Assembly (NCBI GenBank): GCA_017590115.1
Contig: JAGGNK010012003.1
Span: 872,345-936,344, forward strand
DNA: 64,000 bases
Direction of reading: 5' to 3'
DNA from: Montifringilla adamsi
Taxonomy: Eukaryota; Chordata; Aves; Passeriformes; Passeridae
The notes below the pieces were generated by a model. That model saw only the letters and a program-made list of their open reading frames with translations, did not search any database and was not told the DNA's origin. Shown here piece by piece: positions 1-13,000 of this stretch (positions are counted from its first letter, which is position 1; each line of letters starts with the position of its first letter). Made by a program: the position numbers and the translations under genes.

Positions 1-3000
1 CTGAGGTAATTATCATTTTTAATATGATACGGTCTAGTAATGAAATGTAATTGTGATATTCATGAACAAGAATTTAACTGGATTCCAGCTACTATTAACA
101 AATCAAAATTCAAGCAAAAAGCAATGCTGTTCACGTATAATTTGATTATTCAACCCTTGAGCTGGTTTATCTAAGCCTTCAGATCTGTAAAGGAGATTAT
201 TCAATTTAAGAAGCAGCAGAAAACAGAGTTCCTGGGGACCAGCCCAGAGATTGGTTTTGTATCCTGAGCACTGCAGCTTCCTCATATCTTCCACCAGACA
301 ATCTTGGTTTCATTCCCATCCCTGACATATGTTCATTGACTTGCTGCTGCCATTGCCTCACTGACAAATGCATATTTTAAAAAATTAATCCCATTCTTGC
401 CATTGACAAGACTGGCCCCATTATTCCCTCCCCAGCGCAACCCCAGCTCTCCAGGACCCGCTTCTGCTGCTCCGCAACGCGCGCGACCTTTCCCATCAAA
501 AGCTGAACCGTTTCTTACAGGAATGGAGATGACCCCGATTCAACATTTCCCTTGGAAGCCAGCAGGAACTATTCTCAGTGCTGCACTGGCTGGAAGTACC
601 AGAGCTGGGTGTAAACCAAGTTTCTAAAACCAGATGGTATCTGGCCTGCTCTCTATATTTAATATTAAAGCCCTGCTCAAGCACAATGCTCAGCATTGCT
701 GCACTACTGGAGAAATCTCTCCCAGCTAAGCCCAAGGTCACAGCCATAAAACACCCACCTACCTCTTCCCCAGAGCAGCAGGAGAATCTCAAATTCCTGT
801 GCTTGCAGCCATATTTCCCTGAAAAGTTCTGCCACGTTCCAAGTTTGCCCTTGATTGTTCAGCAGTGCCGTGGGTACGCGAGCGGCCAAACCTCCCTCCA
901 AAGCAAACCCAGCTGACATTTGTACTTAGTTTGCTCTTTTCACTGGCATAAAACCCTCAGGGTAATAAACACTTCCAGGCATTATCCCAGATGGACAAGT
1001 CTAACATGCAGATACACACTTTTAATGCTGCCTGACTTGGAAGCAAAGAGTTTTGACTTAAATAAATGTTTAAGCTGTTATTTCACCCCACAGTGCAGCC
1101 ACATCCATCCAGTGTCACTGAGGGAAATGTACCAAAAAATCAACTCCTGGCTACACCCATTGAGACACACCGGTCAAATTCACTCTGCTGGAGAACTGAA
1201 ACAAAACTCTAAAGAAAGAAGTTGTGTTATTAAAAATCAAATAATTCACGTATTACTGGAACTCCTGCTTCATTTTGCATGCCATGAATCACACTTGCTC
1301 ATTGAAATTCATGACAAGGTCTATGATTAGGGAATGGACTCTGTGACTGTGCATAGAAATGAAAGCTCTAGGTTTAAATTGGTAAAAATTCTGATGGCAT
1401 CACTTATTCTTTGTCTGGAGATACATTTCTATATTTGTATCTCTACATATACACATATATGCGTGCATCAATGCATACCTACACTCACAGCCTGGGAAAT
1501 TCCTTTATATATTCCTTTATTTATTCCATTGTTTCCTTTGATGAAGCCTAAGATGAAAACAGAAGAAACATTTCCCCTGGAATGCAAGTGATTTTGCCTG
1601 GACACTCTGGCAAGCTGGTTGTGAAATGAGAGAATTCTCAAAACGTGGCTGATGCCTTTAAAAAGTCAACACTCAGTGCAGTGAACTTTTCCCTTTTATT
1701 AAATCCTAATGATTACCTAAAGAGATAGATCAAACACATAAGGAGACCATTTTTTAAAAATGAAGTTTTTTGCTTTGGTCTGGCTTCAGTCCAATCTGCT
1801 AACACACAAACACTGACAGATCAGGCCTCAGAAACAGAATTACAATAAAATCCTAAGAACTTGTCACACTGTACAGACAAAACTATAAAAAATATTCCAA
1901 CTGAGCCAACATAAAAACACAAGTTGTTAGAAAACAAGAAATAAATGGTCTGCTATTTTGGAGAAGCGATAATGTTTGAAAATGAAAACCTGAGAACTCC
2001 AAACATATTAAGCAAAATCTCTGCTTATATTTAAATCTGGCCAAGAGAAGTGAAGGCTGTTCCAAAAGAACTGCAGTACAAAGTATCACATCCCACTCGC
2101 TTCTGGAGAGAAATATGCTGCAGTAAGAACCCATGGCACGTAATTCCTTTAAAAATTGATTAAAAGTTTAGTAATAATGACACATCTGGAGTGACAGCCC
2201 TGCTCAGTGCTTTGGTTACTGAATCATTTCAGCTCAGGTGCCCATGCATTCCCTGGCATGGATGTTTGCTCCACGTAGAGCAAGAATGAGACTCCTCACT
2301 TCTCTTGCTGACAGAAAATCAGAGCAAGGCTCTCAATTAGTGGCTGTAGCTCGTCAACAAAAGCCTCTGCACACACAAAAATGTGCCTTCCAGTGTTTGG
2401 GATCAGTGCTTAGTAACAAAGCCTAAGGAAATAAAAGTGTGAAGGAAATAAAACGTGATTTCCTGACTTGCCTAATTAAAAAATGAGTAATGAACTGCAG
2501 CAGATGTAAACCTTGAAGACAGAGCAGTAGCCAGAATAAGCTAATTACATCTCAAGGAATCTGTCCTCAAACAGCTTCTTCTGCACAATTCCCTCTTTTA
2601 TTTGGGTTACAATAGACAAAACAATTGGTGAGTTGGGTAAACTCCCATCTGGTAAATTCACTTGGAAGGCAGCAGGATTTACCATCAATGAAACACTTGC
2701 CATTACACCCAAACACTGGGGACCACAAGAAAAAAAAGAGTTCAACAAAACATTCCCCCTGGTTTTAACCAGAGGTAGAATTCAACTCAGATAGAAGTGG
2801 AATTACATTTCCTACTCCATGTCGTTACCAAACCAGCTCTTTCTGTACCAAAAAACTGTAGAACATTTTTGGCAACAACTCAAGCAAGAATTTACTACAG
2901 ATAACAAATTGTGCAAGGTTGAGAGCTCTGAGCTCCTCTGATGACACAGAATCCAGAAGCCAGGCCAATGACACAATTATAAGTAATTACATGTAATTTT

Positions 3001-4067
3001 GCAGGATATTAAGAGTAATAAATCACCATATGCTGCTTAATGTTCTGCTTACTTGGAGTGGCAGCAAAGAAGAAATTCACCAAGCACTGAGCATTTTTGA
3101 GATGGAGAAGCAGGGTTACAAGCACGGCAATAAAGGAGAGGTTTTTACCGAGGAAAGGACTAGAACCCAAAACAAATACAGCTGGGCTAAGCTGGAGAAA
3201 TATTTCCGTGAGGCTGTGGTGAAATTGCATCACATTTTCAGGTATTATTGCACTGATCACTTCTGGCTCATCACTGCACACTGATGTGGTTTAACACATT
3301 CTTCCTCCATGTTAATTATGCTGAGCCCACTGTGTGTACTTAAGCCAGCCAGCCCTTAATGGACACAGCTTTGCTGCACCTCTAATTGTTCTTCTTGGTC
3401 ATTTTTGTCAGTACATGCATTGTCTGAAAGCATATCTTACTTGCTTTCTTACCTTTTTTTTTTCTTCTTGTGTTTTAAAGCAATAATCTAAAATTTAAAA
3501 CCATTAAATTGGGCATTATTACAGTTTGAGTTATTGGTCTGCAAAAGGTTGGCTTGGAAAGGGCACAGATAATAAAATTTGTGTTGCTACAGTTCTAAAA
3601 TGTCTAGATCAGTTAGAGAAGGTATCATTTAAGTAACCAAACAATGTAAGAACCCCAAAAGATAAATGTACAACAGCAATAACCTCTCAGGCATTTGTGG
3701 TAAAAGCCCTTACCTATATCAGCTGCTGAATATTCTGAATACATTGAAAGGTCACAGAAATCATGTTTTAGAGTTGTAGCCCCCAACAGCTCAGCCTGAG
3801 ATTCACTCTGCTCCAAAGGTGATTCACCTTTGAGCAGAAACCCAAATTTTCTAAGCTGGGGTGAATAAAATATTTAAGCAACATTCTTATGTCAATATTG
3901 AATAGAAAAAATCCAGACCAAACCCACCAGCAATTCACTGTAATACTGCCAAGGAGTTGGAAACAATACAGTTACTGAATAAATATAGTGACTGATATAT
4001 TTAGACACAATTTAATGGAAATGCTGATTGTATGGAAAATAATGAAAATTTTTACATTCATTCCTAC
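1..4067 (-). other. GOSR1: GOSR1 intron 7 (5' part)
   Basis: The stretch is AT-rich, with short ORFs only. I looked on the minus strand for the next expected exon (around IAMATKENMTSQ) and for the RKRRDSLILGG anchor exon and found neither. I see no recognisable repeat family or RNA gene here. Confidence 0.7.
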
Positions 4068-4097
4068 CTTATTGTTTCTTCTATCAGTCGATCTGAG
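4068..4097 (-). CDS. GOSR1: GOSR1 exon 7 (30-base microexon)
   Basis: The ten-codon exon completes Asn and encodes SDRLIEETI plus two bases of Ser. It lies between CTTTCAG and GTAGGA, and matches human NSDRLIEETIS. It sits alone, 13.9 kb from exon 6, and is too short for ORF-based detection. Confidence 0.9.
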
Positions 4098-7000
4098 CTG
4101 AAAGCCAAAAGGAAAAAAAAAAACAAGTTAAAGACAGTAACAAGCACTAAGTACTACTTTAGATCACTAATCAATGACCCCCATCATCATCCTAATAAAT
4201 TTGCTCTTAGAATATTTTATTTCTGGATGTTGTCATCTTTTGCTACTACAAAGGTTTGGTTTATATGGACTTTGGAGAAGATGCACAGGAGTCTCCTCTG
4301 GAGCAGCATTTCCCAAGAGCAGCTGCTCAGGAGAACATAAAACACTGAGAAGACAAGAAAGGGGAATTGGCACCGTGATTTATGGAGGACTGTTTGCAAA
4401 CGAGTATCAGAGAAAGGAGTAGCTAATTTTATTGCTTTTTAATCCTGCCCACCCCTTCAAAAAATGTCATTCATGATTAAGAAGCTGAGATTGGGTCCAT
4501 CTCAGGATTAGATCCCAAACACTGGTTCCTGCTGGCAGAATCTGTGGCCACACCAGCTGGATGAGAGCTGAGCTGATGGAGCACAGCACACACATTTGTC
4601 ACACACAGCCCTGTGACACATGGCCCTGCCCTGCCTGCCACACATTGATCCAGCCCTGTGCAGCATCCCTGGGAAAGGGCAGCCTCCAGCACAGCCCAGA
4701 AAGGACATTTCATTTAAAAACCCAACACACACCATTAAAGAGAATAACAAGATCCTTGGAAGAGTGTAGCTATTTCTCCTTTTCTGTACTCAACTTTCAC
4801 ACAGGGTTTTCATCACTGCTTTGCAGAAATGTCACAAAAACTCCTCTTGTTACAGCAATCAATATCTCCAATGTAACCCTGACACGGAACAGGTGCCTGC
4901 ATCATTCCCACAGTGCAGAAACAACAGTGCACCCCTACAACTGCTCTGTTTATCCCACACATTCACACAAATTCTTGGAGAATAATGGCCAAAAAAAATT
5001 GAGTTTGCAGTTTGAAGAGGAAATCAGCCTGCCATCAAAGTAGTTTTATGTTGTACTGGCTACTGCTTTCAGTATTAAATCAGAACTGATTGCTTCCAAA
5101 GTCAAAGATGCCATTAGGGCATGGCCATCTCCATCCTCCACCCTCCTCATCCCAAGTGTTTTGCCAGCCCCCAGAGCAGCACAGCTCTGCCTCTGACTCA
5201 GCCTGAGCTGCCTGATTTGGAACTTTTCTCCTTCCCACAGGAATTCTGGAGATCCCCCCACAGCTCCAGCTGGAGGAGCGTGCTGGGCCACGTGTGTGAC
5301 CTGCTGGGGAGGGGGACAGGCAAACACAATGACTTTATTTCTCTGTGAAGAGAACTGAAAACACCAAGGCTGCTATTTCAGGCTGTCCATGGCTTGAAAC
5401 ACAGACACAGAACAGAGCACTAAAAATATTTTGCTCAATTTTAAGCTGCCAGGGACTCGACTGGGGCAGCAAACAGAGCCACACTCTCTAAGATTCACAT
5501 CAGCTGTGAGCACGTTGGATTAAGCAAATAAAACCAGTGTTATTCACTGTGTGGTGTTTATTACACCGGCACAGAGAAGGGAAACACCCTAGCTGTGCAC
5601 ACAGAGCAGGCTCACAGCATCTCCCCATGTCCCCAAGGCAGGCAGAAGAGGAAAGCAATGCATTAAAGATTTCTGTAAGTGCTGAGTCTCCAAGAGACAC
5701 AATCCAGCTGAGAATGTGCCTTTCATAGATAGTCTCTAACAGACTAGTGTGTTATGTGGGCAGGGCATAATCAGAATAAACTGCAAAACCATTAGAAAAC
5801 AGCCTCAAAAGCAAGAGCAGTGCACAAGAATGAATCATTTTAGAAAAGGTTCAATCATTTAAAAAAATATTTATCAATGAAAAGGTATTAAAAACCTTGC
5901 TGGTAACAGGTTACACTTAAAAAAATTCTGTGGAAGAAAATGTTAGAAGAGCCCTATTAAAAAACCTGCCTTAGAAAAATCATTACCAGCTCTTTGTCCA
6001 TTCAACTGATGTAATGATAGAATTTTTATGCTGATGAACTGAAGATGACAGAGAAGCTGAACACTTTTACAGACCTCAAGTGAACTAGGATGTCCTCCAA
6101 GGCTTTTAGAGCACCCAAATTAGGCTTGCCAGTTTGCAGCAGGGACACTCACTGCTTTTTATGTTAGACGGGCAGTTTCATTCCTTAGTCAGACACATAA
6201 ACATGAAAAGTGACTTAAAAGCTTCAGATTACATGATACTGCTTTATTTTTCTATGTGTATGTATGTTTATACACACACAAAAATAAACTCTGGGAATGT
6301 GGCTACCTGTAAAATGATGACAGGAGGTCATAAAAATGTCTAAACCAGTAAAAACCAGTTCTGAACATCAACACACAGAGGCATGAGCTGCAAATGCCAA
6401 CACAGGGCATCTGAAACCTCAGGATCAAATGTTTCTCAACTTATGTGGAGTCACCCCAAATATTTTAAAGGATGAGATACACAGGAATGAATTTTCTTCA
6501 GAATGAAGATGTGTAGCTGAGGGAAGACTAAAGGAAGCAGATTTATGAGCAGTGTGCTCTTCCCAGCACAAGAAAAATCAGCTCTTGAGAGGATTTCCAA
6601 ACTCATCCCTCCTTGCAAGGTGAAAAACTGCACAGGAATGGCCACGACAGTCCCTGACACTCTGGTAAAGGCAGGCAGTGTGAGCAGGAACATTTCAGGG
6701 ATTCTGCTGTGCAGGTCTGGATTCCTTGGCAAACACAGATTGTAAAGTTCACTCACAGTGACACCCAAACAGAAGCATCTGTTTCATTCATTTTACAGCT
6801 CATAACCATAAAAATAAGTCAGATTTAAGGAAGATCAAGAACACAAAGTACAACAGGGCCCAGAGACACAAGGGAAGTTTGCAGATCTCTGACTATTAAT
6901 AACCTGTTCTCCACAAATAGAAGCTGTTCTCACAATTAAAAATAATGTTCATTTCAATCGTTTCCCAGAATAAAAAAATAACATTGAACGAGGCAATTGT

Positions 7001-10000
7001 GCTTAACTTACACATTCAAAACACTACAAAAAGAAGCTCTTAAATTAAAATCTATTGACTTTGTTGTTCTGCTGTCCAAGCAAAGACAACAATCCCAGTG
7101 GACATTTCCTTGTGAACATCCAAGCAAAAATGGTTCTGGGCATTATTAATCTGACTTGCCATCTGTTTCAATAAACTCTGCATTTTCACCTGTCCAGACA
7201 GACAAAACCTTTTAAAAATACTACAGGAAAGAAAGGCTGGAAGCTGCTGAGGCAATCACCTCCTGTAAGGAATGGCACAAGCCCAGCAGCAGCAGCCATG
7301 CATATGAAATACCCAGGCCTCTGTGCAACTGCTGTCTGCAGAAAATGGCACAGCTTGTCCTTTAAATATGCAGACAGGTAAATTAATCTGAAGGAAAAAT
7401 TAAGTTAAATATGCTCCCATGAGAGAAAAGAGTCCTGCTCACCACATCAGGCTTTCAGAACTAAAAAAAAGCATTTTATGTTGTTTGTAAGGCAAATCTC
7501 TGCGTTTGTACTTAAATAAAATTCATGAATACAGATGAATACTTAGCTGAGGACTGGGCTTCTCCCATATCCATAGATTTTGCTGCTTATACTCAAACCA
7601 AGTCAGAGGAATAGGGCAGAGCAGTAAAACTCATCTGCACACAACTCATCTCACAACATGCTTTAAACCCTTCAGATGAAATTAAGGGCAATATTATCAC
7701 ATAGAATAATTAAAAAGGGATAGGGAAAACCCTGTAGAACAAACTAATATAGCACTTAATAATTATTTTCTTCCTTTCAGAAAGAATAACTACAGAAATA
7801 ATAATTTTACTTTGTCCTTTCTCTAACTGCAAGATAAATCACTAAGTCTCTGCTCTCTCCAACTGCCTCCAATAAATCTTTCAGATTTTCACAGTCCTGG
7901 ATCACCAGGCAATGTGGAGCTTCCAGGAATGCAAATCCGTAAAACACACTCTAATACAAATATACAGGTATGAGGTAAATCTGATTTATACACTCAGTTA
8001 TGTTCATCATCATAATAACAGAGTAATAATGAAAAAACACTGTGCACACGCACAAAACCCCATCTCCAACTCATTTTTTCTGCTTGCCATCAACATTCCT
8101 TATCATATTAAAAATTCATAAAATCATTAAGCTCTTTAAAAACTTAAGTAGAAGAACGTAAAGCAGAACACTTTTTTCCCCCCTCCCTGTGATAACAAGA
8201 CATTCCAGATTTTATAAGACTTGTCCCAAGTTTGATCCAATTTAGTTTCAAAGAATTGGTGTAGAAATGTATTTATTGACTAAGACCAATATATTTGACC
8301 ATGAAGCATACATCTTCCACTTCCAGCATGAGAAAACCTGGCTGGCCAAAAACAAAGGCACGGGGCATTTTCAGGTATGAACAGTTTCCCCACAGAAACC
8401 ACTCTAAAAGCAAAGAAAGGTTCAAATACTGACCCAAACTGCTCTCTTTTGTTGGTTTTCTTTGAGTGTTAATTCAAGCACAAATCAGGATGCTAAGGAA
8501 ATGCAAATTTGTCACATTGTGTGCTGCAGAAAGCAACAATCAAACACAAAACCCAGCACAAATGTGAGCATTAATCAATGTATAAATTTGCTCAACATCA
8601 TCACACCTACAATCTCTGAACACCTCAGTAAGCTTATTTCTGCACATCTCAGAAATCACTTTCAGTAAGAATGAGGAATAGTTGCAAAACTGGAAAAGAA
8701 AAAAGCACAATATCACGTTGCTTTTCATCAATGCAAACAATTTGTTAAATCTAGAATGAAAGGCTCTGGAACAGAAGCCATTGCTCTAGGCAAGAGTAAA
8801 CCAACATTGGCTGGTGCTGAATTTCTTTCCAGATGGAAAGAAATTGTACATGAGGGCAAAAAATACACAGAAGGCTTCTCTTTTTTTACTGTAGGGAAGA
8901 ACCTGCCAAAGGATTTCCAGGAAAATAATCTGGTGAAACCTCCTCCCTCCAACTGCAATCCTGGAACACAAATTCAGCTAAAAATTTGACTTCTAGCTAC
9001 ATCACTAAGTAAATACCTCAACAGCTCATCAATTCCAGCAAATTGGACTTTAGATACACCAAGAAAAGCACTTTCTTTGCAGCTAACACCTGTAAACACA
9101 TAACCCATAAAAAGATTAGTTGTTCTAACTCAGGTTAAAGGAGGCAAACAAGTACCAAGGGATTTTCTCCCTTAAAACAGGGATCCACCTTCACAGATCC
9201 GACAACAACAGCTGTTTCTCCTGGATTTCCAAAGGGTATAGCCTGCACCTCCACTGAACTCCATGGAGTTGTCTGGGAATTATCAGAGTGGAAGAAGTGT
9301 CTGTCTAAAAGAGGAGTTAGCCAAGAAAGCTCTTTGGCATGCAGACGACCGGGAAAGTGCCTGAGAGCCCCAAGAGGGAGAGCAGCAGCAATACTTCTTC
9401 CCTTAGAGCAAATCTATAAGGGTTTAAGAGCTTCTCAATAACCTGCAGCGTTCAGTTTACCCCAAGAACTCAGGTAAAAACTTTAAAAATGAGATCAGCT
9501 CCTGCTGTCCACATGAGGGGCAGCAGCTGGTTGAGCACACACCAGTGCCAGGGTGGCACCACCAGGCCTGGAGTCAGGCTTGGGAGAAGTTCTTGGAGAG
9601 CCTGACCCTCCCATATAATTGCTCCATATTACCCATAGGAACAAAGTGAAATGAACTGAGCAGGGCAGGCCTTACTGTAAGTCATTATCAGCAACCACAA
9701 CTGTCAGAACAATTCCAGTAACTTCCTAATGGACTCCATAGGCATTTCCTCAGATTTTACATCTGCACGCTCTGCCAGCATCCAGGGCAGGGCTGCCTGC
9801 ATTATTTCCCCCGGTTTAAAGCATGGAATTTGGATGGGACCTTTAACTAAAGGGAAAACACCTCAAAAGCAAGCAACCCAGGCTCTGCTGTCTGACACTG
9901 ACCTGACTGAAATGGAGCTCTCCCAGGATAACCTGTCACGGCTGATTTGTTGGGCACACACAGACAGGAGATGCTCAGCTTACAACAAACACAAGCTGTT

Positions 10001-13000
10001 TGTAATCTGTGCTGTAACAAAATAGATTGTATCACTTTTCTAGCTCAGTGTTTTTTGACTAAAGCTTGGCAAAGCTAAAGAACCATTCTACGATTCACAC
10101 ATTATAAAGTAACCAGGAGAACACAAAGGGGAATGTGAGCCCCATCACATGAAAACCTTCATAATTAATATCTTTTTAATTTCCAGGCCAGCTAACATAG
10201 AAATGAAGTGAGAGTTATCCTAAGGATGACAACCCAACTTTAATGTAGTATGAAACCCTAAAATCCACACTGACAGACACGTGTTCTGCTCCCTCACTGC
10301 ATTTCCACCTGCTGTGGTTTTGAGGGTTTTTTGGAGAAGCTCTGTGGCTTTCATGCAGGACTTGGCTGAGGTACCTGATTTACAACTCTCTACCTGCCTG
10401 TTAATTAAGTTGCAGAAAATGATTCTTAAAGCTGCATAGTTAACTATGCAACATAACAAACACTTGTGGTTCAAAATGTAAAGTGCACACAACATTTAAA
10501 CCATCCACAAGCCAAACCCAGGATGCAATTTATTAATGGGTAAAGGTCTCAGCATTTTTCTCCTGACCCAGTTTCCCAGGGTTCTTAGGGCTTTTTATCT
10601 GAGACTGAACAAGATGCATTCTTCCAGAAGTGCAACTAGACTTGATATAAACAAGTCTCTCAAGTGATAGGAAAACACTCTGCATCTTTCAAATCACAAC
10701 TGAACTAAGGTCCTTGAAAAGTTCTAAACAGAACTCTATTATTAGGATAAAATTGGGATGCTTTAAGGGTAATTTGGATCTAGTTCTGCTTAGCATCATG
10801 GATTTGATAGAACACAAAGGAATCTGCACAGCAATCATTCAGCAGCCAAGAATGAGAACCTAATTCTGATGCATTAGGAGAGGCTGAAATTAAATAAAAA
10901 CTCAAGAATGACATTTATGCAGTAGTGTGGTAACTTTCCAGAGATACACCCTGTATATGAGAAAATGGCAATAATCACTATTTAACATACCCATACACAG
11001 CAAATTGAGTTCAACAGCTTGTTTTTACTGGAGGATCTAATAGCAAATAATGAGCAAGCACTTCTGGCCCTAAAGAATAATGAAGTGCACAGCCACACTG
11101 ACAAAAAATGACACGCTGCATTAGAATATAAAAGTGATTCTGAGATTGCACAAAAGGAATTCTATAAAACCCCACAATTGTTGATTCTGTTGAAAAGCTG
11201 CACCTGCTTTTCAGAACCAGCCCATGCAGGATGGATTTCAGCACTTGTGAAAGCCCTAATTTCAATACAGACCTTGGAGGGGGGAAGCTGTCCTAGTTAA
11301 GAAACAACGTTGAAAGGAAAGCTAAAAACAAATAAAACATGCATCAAGCGACTTGTTTATTTCTGAAAGGAGCAAAAAAACTTCAGAAGAAACCACAGAG
11401 CCCTGAAGTTTGAAGTGTGGTTTTATATCCTTCCCTTTCCCCAGATTAAGACCAAAGGGCTGTTTCTAAGGGGAAGCCCTAAGAATCAAGAACCAGAGCA
11501 GAGTTTTTTCCCAGCCACTTTTTTTCCCCCATTATATATTCAGGCAATCTTTCACTCTGTGAGGGTTTGCTCTTTAGCTCCTGCAGACATTCATAAAGAC
11601 CCACGAGAGTTTCCACAGTCACTTTCCCTGGGGTACATGGAATTTCATCCATAAACCATCACTTTGCATACAGATGAAAAGCAAACAATGAGCTTGAAGC
11701 TCTTAATGTCAATGTGGCTACATCCTTTGTCACCTGGATAATTCAGTTTTGTACTGGCAGTTACACAGGAAATTCCCAAAGCAAGTTTTGTGCTCTGTCT
11801 GGTGGGTTTGATTTTTTTTCTCATTTGCTGTCCCCATCACTTTAGACATATTGAGGTATAAAAATGTCACAACAGTCATCAGTGTCAGGGAAATTACTGA
11901 TTACAGTATTGTTAAAGCAATCCAACTATCAGGAAAACATGCAAATAAACACTGAGATAGCGAAGCTTTGGTTTAGTGGTTTGAGGTAGAGGTTTTTTCT
12001 AAGTCCTAAATACAGCACAGGAAGATTAAAAGAAATAGTTGATTTTACCCTAATGAAGCTCAAACTATTTTTAGAGGAAAAAAACCTCTTAAATCCTGAA
12101 TTGCTTGGCTGATTTTCATGATCTTTTATTAAGTTATTTATAAATAATAATAATACCCAAGAGAGCATCTTCCTTCATTGCCTGGAAGCTTTGAACCTCC
12201 CCAAATTCTCATTAAACTACTGCAATAACTTGCTCATACAGTCATATAATTATATATAGTGAAGTTTCTCCTTTCCCAGAAGACCTGAATTGTCTCCCTC
12301 TCTGAACATTATTTACTATTAAATAAGAAAACAGCAAATGATTCTCTGTCTGCTGCTGCAGTTGAGTAGATGATGTGCCCAAGTGCCATACTCAGTCTGA
12401 GACTGTGACAGGAGAAGCTGATCCAGCCACTTCCAGAGTGGCCTCGTGTCCCTCTGCCAGGAGTTTTGAGGAGACAGAGGTTCTGCCAGCAGCCTGGGAG
12501 ATAAAACCCGTTCAAGCCCAGACAGAGATAAGGCTAAAGGAAAGAATCACTGATGCAATCAAGAAAACTCCGCAGCAATAGAATAGGAGACAGAGCAGAA
12601 TGACAGACTAGAATTGTATTTTGAAACAGGATTACAGGACAAGCTGTTGTGCATCCTTAAGTAAGCCTTTGCAACACCAAAAATCCTCCTTTGCTCAAAT
12701 CCCTTCTTTGAAAAGCATTTTCTTTATGCTGTTGCTCAGACAGAGCACAGAGCCCTGCCCCAAAAGCCTGAGTTACTCAGTGGTAAGGCACTGAGGTGAT
12801 TACCACAGCCATCCAGCACTGGCACACACTTTTAATGCAGCAATTTCTCAAACTTCCTTATTCCAGAAAGAAAGAAAACAAGCCAACAGTGTATGGGAAA
12901 ACAGCAGCACATCACTGCCAGAGCTCTTGCAATTAATGGCCAGCATAGAGAGATGTTTTAACCCAGATTCCCCAATCTCTCCTTGCACTGTAACTTCCAG

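Noticed and set aside
1..4067. Remaining GOSR1 exons
   Set aside because: I looked for the minus-strand sequence of IAMATKENMTSQRG and RKRRDSLILGG and found no match, so they are taken to lie outside the window.
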